DNA of 7,722 bases from Methyloglobulus sp. (GTDB taxonomy: Bacteria; Pseudomonadota; Gammaproteobacteria; Methylococcales; Methylomonadaceae). Position 1 is the stretch's first letter. The number at the start of each line of letters is the position of its first letter. The translations under genes were made by a program, and so were the position numbers. Below are positions 1 to 6,653 of this stretch, piece by piece. The notes beneath the pieces are model-generated. The model was not told the DNA's origin. It did no database searches and saw only the letters and a list, made by a program, of their open reading frames with translations. Location: the NCBI GenBank assembly GCA_013140405.1, contig JABFSV010000098.1, positions 1-7,722 on the forward strand, given 5' to 3'.

Positions 1-356
1 CACAAGTGGGCAACCAGATGCTGTCGGTGCTGCATAACCACCAGTTCCAATCCGCCGAACAACTCGCCGCCTATCTTGGCTTGGTGCCCGTGGAGCGCCA
101 ATCCGGCTCTTCCGTCAGGGGACGGCCTCGCTTGTCCAAGGCAGGCCCCGCAAGAATCCGCGCCGTCCTCTATATGGCTGCGATTGTCGCAACCAAGCAC
201 AACCCACACCTGAAAGCCTTGTATTGCCGACTACAGGCAAACGGCAAGTCCAAAATGTCCGCATTGGGTGCGGTCATGCGTAAGCTCGCCCACCTATGCT
301 TTGGTGTCCTTAAAACCCGACTTCCTTATCAACCTAATTATGCTTCTATATGTTGA
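1..356 (+). CDS. IS110-family transposase, C-terminal fragment (cut by window edge)
   Basis: This is the C-terminal Tnp (IS116/IS110/IS902, Transposase_20) domain of an IS110-type DEDD transposase. The frame is open to the left edge (the codon at 3-5 is Gln), so the GTG at 6 is probably not the true start and the N-terminal RuvC-like domain lies outside. The visible 116 residues show the family pattern in order: LAAYLGLVPVERQSG (about residues 20-34 from the GTG), RGRPRLSKAG (38-47), IRAVLYMAA, NPHLKALYCRL, then a basic helix ending PYQPNYASIC and a TGA stop. The QSG serine (codon 102-104) is the likely equivalent of the family's conserved Tnp-domain serine, although Ser35 and Ser36 are adjacent. 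The C-terminus is a normal length for the family, so nothing suggests decay at this end. Whether the whole gene is intact cannot be judged here. Confidence 0.85.
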   Translation, partial: QVGNQMLSVLHNHQFQSAEQLAAYLGLVPVERQSGSSVRGRPRLSKAGPARIRAVLYMAAIVATKHNPHLKALYCRLQANGKSKMSALGAVMRKLAHLCFGVLKTRLPYQPNYASIC

Positions 357-376
357 CTTTTAAGACGGTATCTACG
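1..376 (+). mobile_element. Right-hand end of an IS110-family insertion sequence (partial)
   Basis: The element is recognised from the C-terminal transposase domain it encodes. The left end lies outside the window. The right boundary is provisional: after the transposase stop there is a TTGACT...ACGGTATCT segment (353-373) that resembles, from memory, the non-coding tail of IS110-type elements, so I place the end near 370-380. IS110 elements usually lack clear terminal inverted repeats and target-site duplications, and none is visible here, so the exact end cannot be read from one copy. IS110 transposases use a DEDD RuvC-like domain plus a serine-containing Tnp domain and, in characterised members, a bridge RNA transcribed from a non-coding end. 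Confidence 0.6.
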
Positions 377-393
377 AGTTAAACTTACAAAAC

Positions 394-399
394 TATAAG
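394..399 (+). promoter_or_regulatory. Possible -10 element for acs (weak)
   Basis: TATAAG lies 19 nt before the acs ATG and matches the sigma-70 -10 consensus at five of six positions. The best -35 at a normal distance is TCTACG (371-376, 17-nt spacer), which matches only three of six. A better -35-like TTGACT (353-358), overlapping the transposase stop, is 35 nt away and too far to pair with it. Any transcription start would lie only about 13 nt before the ATG, giving a very short leader. This is a tentative call, and acs may instead be transcribed from inside the insertion sequence. Confidence 0.22.
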
Positions 400-418
400 C
401 TAAAAACTGTGTAACCCT

Positions 419-2356
419 ATGGCCGAAGCCAAACTCTACCCCGTTAAACCAGAAATCGCCGCGACGGCACATATCAATCAGGCTGAATACCAAGCCTTAT
501 ATCGTCGTTCTATAGAAGAACCAGAACAATTTTGGGCAGAACAGGCCGAGCTTTTCCTGGATTGGAGTCAGCCTTGGGAGTCGGTCATGGAGTATGACTA
601 TCCCAAAGGCCATATCCGCTGGTTTGAGGGCGGTAAGTTGAATGTTAGCGTCAACTGCCTGGATCGACATCTTGCCCAGCGTGGCGACCAGGTTGCGATT
701 ATCTGGGAAGGGGATAATCCTGAACATGACCAGAAAATCACCTACAGGCAGTTACACCAACAAGTCTGCAAATTTGCCAACGTACTAAAAGCCCAGGGCG
801 TTGAAAAAGGCGACCGTGTTTGTATTTATTTGCCTATGATTGCCGAAGCGGCAACTGTCATGCTGGCTTGTACACGCATCGGCGCGGTGCATTCCGTAGT
901 GTTTGGCGGCTTTTCTGCCGAAGCGCTTAAAGACCGTATCCTGGATTCAGATTGCAAGTTTGTGGTGTGTGCCGATGAAGGTTATCGTGGCGGCAAAGTT
1001 ATTTCCATCAAAGCCAATGTCGATTTAGCACTTAAGCATTGCCCTGGTGTCGAAAAAGTCATCGTCATCAAAAATACGGACAATTCAGTGGCCTGGGATG
1101 AACCTCGAAATATCTGGTATCACGAAGCGATGGCGGCAGCTTCGGATGTTTGTCCACCTGAAGAGATGGATGCCGAAGATCCCTTGTTCATCTTGTACAC
1201 ATCCGGCTCAACAGGTAAGCCGAAAGGCGTATTGCATACCACGGGCGGTTACTTGCTGTTTGCGGCAATCACCCATAAATATGTATTCGACTATCATGAC
1301 GGTGATATTTACTGGTGTACTGCCGATATAGGCTGGGTTACCGGACATTCGTACATGATCTACGGCCCCTTATGCAATGGCGCGACTACCTTGATGTTCG
1401 AGGGTGTCCCTACCTATCCTGCAGCAGACCGTTTTTGGCGCGTGATCGACAAACATCATGTCAATATTTTCTATACAGCTCCCACTGCGATTCGCGCATT
1501 GATGGCGCAAGGCGATGATTTTGTTACCCGTACAGACCGCAGCAGTCTTAGGATTCTCGGCAGTGTCGGCGAGCCAATCAATCCAGAAGCCTGGGAATGG
1601 TACTATCACGTAGTTGGTGATGGTCGCTGTCCCATTATGGATACGTGGTGGCAGACCGAAACCGGCGGTATTTTGATTACACCCTTACCTGGCGTAACGC
1701 CACTGAAACCAGGTTCTGCAACCTTGCCTTTTTTTGGTATCCAGCCAGATATTGTGGACGGCGAGGGTAACGTCATGACAGGCGATGCAACTGGGATTTT
1801 GGTTATCGGAACGCCTTGGCCTGGTCAGGCGCGGACGATTTACGGCGATCACCAACGCTTTGTGGATACTTATTTTAAAGCCTTTCCAGGTTATTATTTT
1901 GCCGGCGATGGCGCACGGCGTGATGAAGACGGTTATTTCTGGATTACCGGACGGGTTGATGATGTTATCAATGTATCTGGGCACCGGCTCGGTACGGCAG
2001 AAGTCGAAAGTGCGTTGGTGCTACACGAGCTAGTCGCCGAAGCCGCTGTGGTTGGCTATCCCCATGACATCAAAGGCCAAGGTATCTACGCTTACGTCAC
2101 CCTGAACACAGGGGTAACACCGAGCGAAGAGCTTAGAAAGGAACTTATCAATTTGGTTAGACAAGAAATCGGCGCGATAGCCACGCCAGACGTGATCCAG
2201 TGGGCACCGGGTTTACCGAAAACCCGATCCGGTAAAATCATGCGCCGCATCTTACGCAAAGTCGCCGCTAATGAACTCGATAATCTGGGTGATACCTCAA
2301 CCCTAGCCGATCCGGCTGTGGTTGAGGACATTATCAATAATAGGGCAAAGTCCTAA
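419..2356 (+). CDS. acs: Acetyl-CoA synthetase (AMP-forming)
   Basis: This cytoplasmic enzyme activates acetate with ATP and CoA, via acetyl-AMP, to acetyl-CoA. The 645-residue length is normal (E. coli Acs is 652) and identity to the E. coli protein is visibly high throughout. In order: the N-terminal ACAS region with [13 protein letters not shown] (about 19-31); the AMP-binding P-loop [10 protein letters not shown] (261-270) followed by VLHTTGGY; the WWQTETGG motif (410-417) of the acetate/adenylate pocket; [11 protein letters not shown] and [15 protein letters not shown] at the hinge to the mobile C-terminal domain; and [11 protein letters not shown], in which Lys606 matches the catalytic lysine (609 in Salmonella) that Pat-type acetyltransferases acetylate to switch the enzyme off. 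The ATG at 419 is the first ATG after an in-frame TAA at 401-403 and gives the expected N-terminus, so the gene is not truncated by the adjacent insertion sequence. No Shine-Dalgarno sequence is visible: the bases before the ATG are TGTGTAACCCT. It is convergent with mdh. Confidence 0.97.
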   Translation: MAEAKLYPVKPEIAATAHINQAEYQALYRRSIEEPEQFWAEQAELFLDWSQPWESVMEYDYPKGHIRWFEGGKLNVSVNCLDRHLAQRGDQVAIIWEGDNPEHDQKITYRQLHQQVCKFANVLKAQGVEKGDRVCIYLPMIAEAATVMLACTRIGAVHSVVFGGFSAEALKDRILDSDCKFVVCADEGYRGGKVISIKANVDLALKHCPGVEKVIVIKNTDNSVAWDEPRNIWYHEAMAAASDVCPPEEMDAEDPLFILYTSGSTGKPKGVLHTTGGYLLFAAITHKYVFDYHDGDIYWCTADIGWVTGHSYMIYGPLCNGATTLMFEGVPTYPAADRFWRVIDKHHVNIFYTAPTAIRALMAQGDDFVTRTDRSSLRILGSVGEPINPEAWEWYYHVVGDGRCPIMDTWWQTETGGILITPLPGVTPLKPGSATLPFFGIQPDIVDGEGNVMTGDATGILVIGTPWPGQARTIYGDHQRFVDTYFKAFPGYYFAGDGARRDEDGYFWITGRVDDVINVSGHRLGTAEVESALVLHELVAEAAVVGYPHDIKGQGIYAYVTLNTGVTPSEELRKELINLVRQEIGAIATPDVIQWAPGLPKTRSGKIMRRILRKVAANELDNLGDTSTLADPAVVEDIINNRAKS

Positions 2357-2390
2357 TGCTTTACAGTAAGGTGAAGCGGTAATGGAAGTA

Positions 2391-2411
2391 TTAATTCTTG
2401 TAGTGAATTAA
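2391..2411. terminator. Possible weak bidirectional hairpin between acs and mdh
   Basis: TTAATTC (2391-2397) and GAATTAA (2405-2411) form a perfect 7-bp inverted repeat around a 7-nt loop, in the 51-nt gap between the convergent acs and mdh stops; the right arm includes the mdh TAA. The position suits a shared terminator, but the stem has only one G-C pair and no clear T-tract follows on either strand. It is therefore a poor intrinsic terminator and may be chance in AT-rich sequence. Confidence 0.25.
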
Positions 2412-3385
2412 AGTAAATGTTTGACGATTTCCCGTTCTTCTCTTAGTTCGGCTTCTGTCTCGCGCATTTTACCTAAACTAAACTCATTGACATCCAAACC
2501 TTTGACCACAGTAATTTCGCCATTCTTTACGGTAACAGGGAATGAATACACCAAACCCTCTTCAATACCATAACTGCCGTCAGAAGGAATGCCCATGCTG
2601 ACCCAACTGCCTTCATCTGTGCCCAAAGCCCAATTCTTCATTTGATCTACCGCCGCGTTTGCGGCCGAAGCTGCGCTGGATTGACCACGGGCATTGATAA
2701 CCTCTGTGCCGCGTTGTTGTACCTTGGGGATGAACTCCTTAGTAAACCAGTCGTAATCCACTAATGACAAGGCATCGCGGCCTTTGACTTCGGCGTGGTG
2801 CAGGTCAGGGTATTGGGTCGCTGAATGGTTGCCCCATACAATCACATTCTTCACGTCTTTTGACAACACGCCGCATTTTTCTGCCAATTGGCTTAGTGCG
2901 CGATTGTGGTCAAGTCGGCTCATTGAAGAGAAGTTTTCCGGTTTTAAATCAGGCGCGTTCCGCAAGGCAATCAACGCATTGGTATTGGCGGGATTTCCGG
3001 TCACAAGCACTTTAACATTTCTATTGGCTACTTCATTGAGTGCCTTGCCTTGTACGGAAAATATCTCTGCATTGACCGTAAGCAAGTCTTTGCGCTCCAT
3101 CCCGGCGCCTCTTGGACGCGCGCCCACCAGAAAAGCATAATCTACTTTTTTAAATGCTTTATATGGATCATCTGTAATTTCAACACGATGTAGCAAAGGG
3201 TTAGCACAATCACTCAGCTCCATGACCACGCCTTCCAAGGCTTTCAGGGCGGGTGTTATTTCCAGCAAATGCAGGATGACAGGTTGGTCTGGGCCTAATA
3301 AAGCCCCTGCTGCCAATCTAAACAGCAAGGAATAGCTGATGTTGCCTGCTGCACCTGTTACCGCTATATGGACGGGTGTTTTCAT
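2408..3385 (-). CDS. mdh: NAD-dependent malate dehydrogenase (type 2, LDH/MDH superfamily)
   Basis: This enzyme interconverts malate and oxaloacetate with NAD(H) in the TCA cycle, in the cytoplasm. The 325 residues fit the roughly 325-330 residue type-2 family (Aquaspirillum/Burkholderia-like), not the 312-residue E. coli type. Visible elements: the Rossmann glycine motif TGAAGNI (10-16); LLEI with Glu42, the usual ribose-binding acidic residue that favours NAD; the substrate loop [15 protein letters not shown], with Arg92 and Arg98 as the substrate arginines; [13 protein letters not shown] with Asn131; SRLDHNRA with Asp159; and [12 protein letters not shown] with catalytic His187, paired with Asp159. 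All expected catalytic residues are present. The ATG is preceded by a strong AGAAGGA ribosome binding site. It lies 79 nt after malQ on the same strand, so it could be the last gene of the glycogen operon or have its own promoter; no convincing -35/-10 pair was found in the gap. Confidence 0.95.
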   Translation of the reverse strand: MKTPVHIAVTGAAGNISYSLLFRLAAGALLGPDQPVILHLLEITPALKALEGVVMELSDCANPLLHRVEITDDPYKAFKKVDYAFLVGARPRGAGMERKDLLTVNAEIFSVQGKALNEVANRNVKVLVTGNPANTNALIALRNAPDLKPENFSSMSRLDHNRALSQLAEKCGVLSKDVKNVIVWGNHSATQYPDLHHAEVKGRDALSLVDYDWFTKEFIPKVQQRGTEVINARGQSSAASAANAAVDQMKNWALGTDEGSWVSMGIPSDGSYGIEEGLVYSFPVTVKNGEITVVKGLDVNEFSLGKMRETEAELREEREIVKHLL

Positions 3386-3390
3386 TGTTA

Positions 3391-3397
3391 TCCTTCT
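3391..3397 (-). promoter_or_regulatory. Ribosome binding site of mdh
   Basis: On the - strand AGAAGGA sits 5 nt before the mdh ATG (3385-3383). It is a good Shine-Dalgarno match that fixes the start, and it is the strongest such site in the window. Confidence 0.8.
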
Positions 3398-3464
3398 GTT
3401 TTTTAAAGTGAATATTGGGATTTACTTATGAGCAACACGCAAACTTATCGACAAGGCCAGCAAA

Positions 3465-4943
3465 TCATACCTGCCGATTAAATAAGCTAACCAGATGTTT
3501 TAGCCTTTCTGTCCGGTCTGCTGTGACTTGATCCCAGTGAAATCGCCACCGCCAATTGCCTGTGGTCGTACCTGGTGTATTCATCCGGTGTTCAGTGCCT
3601 AATTCCAGAATATCTTGCATGGGGATTACGGCAAGATTGGCAACAGAACCCAGGGCTGCATGTATCAATGCACAAGGTATTGATGTCTGTGGGTTGCCCA
3701 GGTAATCATAAATTTTACGTTTGTCGTCATCATTTAGTTTTTCGACCCAACCCAGCGTTGTATCGTTGTCGTGGGTACCCGTGTAGGCTACACAATTGGT
3801 GACATAGTTGCTGGGCAGGTAGGGATTATCGGGGCCGTCACCAAAAGCGAATTGCAGAATTTTCATGCCTGGCAGATGAAATTCATCCCTAAGTTCCTCA
3901 ACTTCGGGCGTAATGATGCCCAGGTCTTCCGCCACCAAAGGAATGTCTCCCAACGCCACCTTGATAGCGTTTAGCAGGGCTTTTCCAGGCGCTTTGACCC
4001 ATTGTCCATGGATTGCCGTTTGCTCGTAAGCCGGTATTTCCCAAGCGGCTTCCAAGCCACGAAAATGGTCTATACGGAGAATATCAAACAGTTCCAACTG
4101 CGTTTGCAAACGCTCTATCCACCAAAGAAAACCGTTTTTTTGCAGGTTATGCCAGTTAAAGTGTGGATTACCCCAGCGTTGGCCTGTTTCCGAAAAATAA
4201 TCAGGAGGAACACCAGCAACAACCAGCATTTCGCCGTTATCATCCAGCTTAAACACCTCGCTGTTAGCCCAAACATCGGCACTATCGTAGGATACAAAAA
4301 TAGGGATGTCACCAAACAGCAGCACGCCATGCTGGCTGGCATAGGCTTTTAGTTCAAGCCACTGCCGGAAAAACACATATTGCTGGAACTTGGTAACATC
4401 AATCTGGGGTTTTAGCCGACGGCGGGCTTCCTGCAACGCTTTTTTTTCACGATCTTTATATTGCTCTGGCCATTGATTCCAGCATTGTTGCTGAAATTCA
4501 TTCTTAAGCGCCATAAACAGGGCAAAATCATCCAGCCAAAAGTCTTTAGCCTGACAAAATTGGGTAAAACTTAGCTTATCGCCTTCATCGGCACGTTCTA
4601 TAAAACCTTGGTATGCCTGGGTCAGTAAATAGCTTTTAGGATATTCGGACGTTTCTTTTGATTCACCAACAATGTCAGATAGCCGTAGCCAGTCTTGTTT
4701 GAATAACCAATCAATGCTAATCAGTTCTGGATTACCGGCATGGGCGGACAGGCTTTGATAAGGGGACATATCAGCATGAGTGATTCCCAGAGGAAGTGTC
4801 TGCCAAACTGCAATACCGGTATCGTACAAAAATCGGACAAAATGACGGGCTTCCTGGCCTAAATCACCCACCTCACCTGCGCCGGGCAGTGAAGTGATAT
4901 GCAGCAAAACACCTGCGCGGCGTTTATTTAAAATGGACGGCAT
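3465..4943 (-). CDS. malQ: 4-alpha-glucanotransferase (amylomaltase / D-enzyme, GH77)
   Basis: This enzyme transfers alpha-1,4-glucan segments between maltodextrins and releases glucose. It acts in the cytoplasm on chains derived from glycogen. At 492 residues it belongs to the compact GH77 type (Thermus amylomaltase, plant D-enzyme), not the roughly 694-residue E. coli MalQ, which has an N-terminal extension. Visible motifs: RRAGVLLHITSLPG at the start of the barrel (8-21); PLGITHADMSPYQSLSAHAGNP (51-72); GDIPIFVSYDSADVW (211-225); the loop PPDYFSETGQRWGNP (246-260); ILRIDHFRGLEAAW with nucleophile Asp292; VAEDLG with acid/base Glu339; and TGTHDNDTTLGW with Asp392 as the third carboxylate. 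All three match the Thermus positions with a constant offset. The ATG is 12 nt after the GH57 stop and has an AGGA site. A run of eight A residues in the coding strand (4440-4447) encodes EKKA. Gene order implies co-transcription with glgC and the GH57 gene. Confidence 0.96.
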   Translation of the reverse strand: MPSILNKRRAGVLLHITSLPGAGEVGDLGQEARHFVRFLYDTGIAVWQTLPLGITHADMSPYQSLSAHAGNPELISIDWLFKQDWLRLSDIVGESKETSEYPKSYLLTQAYQGFIERADEGDKLSFTQFCQAKDFWLDDFALFMALKNEFQQQCWNQWPEQYKDREKKALQEARRRLKPQIDVTKFQQYVFFRQWLELKAYASQHGVLLFGDIPIFVSYDSADVWANSEVFKLDDNGEMLVVAGVPPDYFSETGQRWGNPHFNWHNLQKNGFLWWIERLQTQLELFDILRIDHFRGLEAAWEIPAYEQTAIHGQWVKAPGKALLNAIKVALGDIPLVAEDLGIITPEVEELRDEFHLPGMKILQFAFGDGPDNPYLPSNYVTNCVAYTGTHDNDTTLGWVEKLNDDDKRKIYDYLGNPQTSIPCALIHAALGSVANLAVIPMQDILELGTEHRMNTPGTTTGNWRWRFHWDQVTADRTERLKHLVSLFNRQV

Positions 4944-4949
4944 GTTATA

Positions 4950-4953
4950 TCCT
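4950..4953 (-). promoter_or_regulatory. Ribosome binding site of malQ
   Basis: AGGA on the - strand lies 6 nt before the malQ ATG, inside the 12-nt gap after the GH57 TAA. There is no room for a promoter or terminator, which supports one transcript. Confidence 0.6.
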
Positions 4954-4955
4954 GC

Positions 4956-6653
4956 TTATTGTTGAGTGCCATGGCGCATTGCCCCACCCATTGCGGGTGC
5001 ACCAAAGCCTTGAGTGAAAGACAGAGCAAGATAAGTGGGCGGTTCTTCCCCTAATATGCGGTATAAATTCGCCAAATTCAGGCGGAATTGCTTTTCAAAA
5101 TTACTCACGGCTTCACCAGGATTATAATCGCCAAACCACCAAAACCAGTCTGAACCCTCGCATACCGCCAGTTGCAACTTGGCTGCTTCGAGTTGTTTGT
5201 CAGTCAATCGTTTCGATGAGATAGCCATATCGAAGGCGCATTTTGCATCGCCCAGCATATCCCAACCACGATTCTTGTCGCTGTCGCCTATCCAGGTCGA
5301 AAATGTTCCGTAAACCCAACTACCTGCGACCAGCCTGTTTAATGGCTTAATCTCCACTTTGCTTTTCAGGCATTCCGAAAAGGTTGTGAGTTCAATGCTA
5401 GGATGTGATGCCAGGCGCTTATACAAGGCACTCAGGAAATAATAGCCATTATCTGGGAAATACTCCCAGGCATTTTCACCGTCCATAATAATGGAAACGA
5501 CAGAATCTGGGGGTTCGTTGACGGCAATAGTCTCCAGATGGTTAATGAAATCACCCACTGCATCATCTGCATGCCATTTTGAATATTCAAAACCGATCAA
5601 ATCGGAAAGGCCGTCATCCCTAAAAAAGCACGGAATATTGGTTTGTTTTAGCTTAAAGGGATAGTGGAGGCCCATTGGTTTTTCATTTTCTGGCAAATTT
5701 AAGCTGTTGTGCAAGACAGAACCACCAGTAGCCGTCCATTTAAAGCCAAAATCGCCGAGTATTTTTAAGGTTTCCTCGCTAACACTACCCTCTGAAGGCC
5801 AACAGCCATCAGGCTTGAAGCCAAAAAAACGCTTAAACGTCTGCACCCCTTTTTCCAGATGCCACAGAATCCTGTCTTGCCCGCCTGGATAAGTCGCCAA
5901 ATCAGGCAATGGCGCGTTAGGCATGGCTTCATGGGTAGAATTCAAGTCCAGCAACAGCGGCATGATGGGATGGGCATACGGGGTGACTGACAGCTCTATC
6001 TGGCCTTTTTTTGCCAAGGCTTTATAACGGTAAAGTACGCTGGATAGTTGCTCACCAATAATTTCCAGTATTTCAATCCGGTCATGCAAGGTATAAGCGC
6101 TGCCTTTTTCGATAAGGTGTTTAATCCTATTGTCGCTTAGTTTTACCGTTTCTCCCATCCAGGCCAAGTGATACCAAACCAGGATGTCAAAGATAAACTG
6201 AGAATTCACATAATCCAAGGTGTCGTAGTTTTGTTCCAGCCAATCCGCCATTTTGACGAGCTTCTCATACGCGGGATAGCGGTTGATTTGCCTTTCTCGA
6301 TTTGCCCGTAAGCAGTCTTTCACCAACTTCATGCGATCTTCCAGGTCGGCAGGTATGTTAGGGTCAACCAATGCCGCCAGTAGGGGGTCAGTTATGGCAA
6401 TGCGGTCTTGCAAATAGCCGCTGACTTGCTTGGCGTATTCTTCGATTTGTTCCAACAAAATCGGCGCAAAATTGACCACCGCCTTGGCATCTGGCACAGC
6501 TTCCAGATGCCCTACCATATCCACATAGTCTTTGATGACATGCAGGTACGTCCAAGGTAGCTTGAATATACCGGTATGCAAATCGCGGTATTCGGGCTGG
6601 TGCATGTGCCAGCACAAAACTAACTTCAATTTGGTTTTTTCCGTTTTATTCAT
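4956..6653 (-). CDS. Glycoside hydrolase family 57 protein (alpha-amylase / alpha-glucanotransferase type)
   Basis: This protein probably cleaves or transfers alpha-glucan chains by the retaining GH57 mechanism; its exact activity cannot be read from sequence. It has 565 residues with no signal peptide or membrane segment, so it is likely cytoplasmic. The five GH57 conserved regions are visible: HMHQP (16-20); GQIEL (217-221); GCWPSEGSVS (283-292) with Glu288 as probable nucleophile; FFRDDGLSDLIGFEYSKW (343-360), where Asp346 is the most likely acid/base and Asp347 is adjacent; and MDGENAWEYFP (390-400). The FRD-LSD-IGF and DGENAWEY signatures fit the COG1449 alpha-amylase/4-alpha-glucanotransferase group better than GH57 branching enzymes. 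A helical region (about 460-540) follows, then a Gly/Ala/Met-rich tail, GFGAPAMGGAMRHGTQQ. The ATG overlaps the glgC stop as ATGA and lacks a strong Shine-Dalgarno site, suggesting translational coupling. It sits between glgC and malQ, so its substrate is most likely glycogen or maltodextrin. Confidence 0.9.
   Translation of the reverse strand: MNKTEKTKLKLVLCWHMHQPEYRDLHTGIFKLPWTYLHVIKDYVDMVGHLEAVPDAKAVVNFAPILLEQIEEYAKQVSGYLQDRIAITDPLLAALVDPNIPADLEDRMKLVKDCLRANRERQINRYPAYEKLVKMADWLEQNYDTLDYVNSQFIFDILVWYHLAWMGETVKLSDNRIKHLIEKGSAYTLHDRIEILEIIGEQLSSVLYRYKALAKKGQIELSVTPYAHPIMPLLLDLNSTHEAMPNAPLPDLATYPGGQDRILWHLEKGVQTFKRFFGFKPDGCWPSEGSVSEETLKILGDFGFKWTATGGSVLHNSLNLPENEKPMGLHYPFKLKQTNIPCFFRDDGLSDLIGFEYSKWHADDAVGDFINHLETIAVNEPPDSVVSIIMDGENAWEYFPDNGYYFLSALYKRLASHPSIELTTFSECLKSKVEIKPLNRLVAGSWVYGTFSTWIGDSDKNRGWDMLGDAKCAFDMAISSKRLTDKQLEAAKLQLAVCEGSDWFWWFGDYNPGEAVSNFEKQFRLNLANLYRILGEEPPTYLALSFTQGFGAPAMGGAMRHGTQQ
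6650..6653 (-). other. ATGA stop/start overlap of glgC and the GH57 gene
   Basis: On the - strand the sequence ATGA contains both the GH57 start ATG (6653-6651) and the glgC stop TGA (6652-6650). The upstream bases (TTGCGTTTCGTTAG) hold no good Shine-Dalgarno site, so GH57 translation probably relies on ribosomes finishing glgC. This indicates a tightly linked pair in one operon. Confidence 0.85.

Noticed and set aside
340..378. Frameshift at the transposase C-terminus, because another frame reads VDF-stop-DGI, like the LDLQDGI tails of some IS110 proteins
   Set aside because: The PYQPNYAS-type ending is itself a plausible family terminus, and the similarity rests on memory of a short motif. 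This is insufficient to call a pseudogene.
2784..3140. 118-codon open frame on the + strand, antisense to mdh
   Set aside because: It lies wholly inside the well-supported mdh gene, has no recognisable domain or ribosome binding site, and is explained as a shadow of mdh codons.
3428..3481. Possible 17-codon small ORF on the + strand in the malQ-mdh gap (MSNTQTYRQGQQIIPAD)
   Set aside because: It is very short, runs antisense into the malQ 3' end, has only a weak GGGA upstream, and nothing in its composition supports a real peptide.
6388..6615. 75-codon frame on the same strand as the GH57 gene but in another frame
   Set aside because: It overlaps the conserved N-terminal part of GH57, starts without a signal, and has an unlikely Cys/Arg-rich composition; it is a shadow frame.
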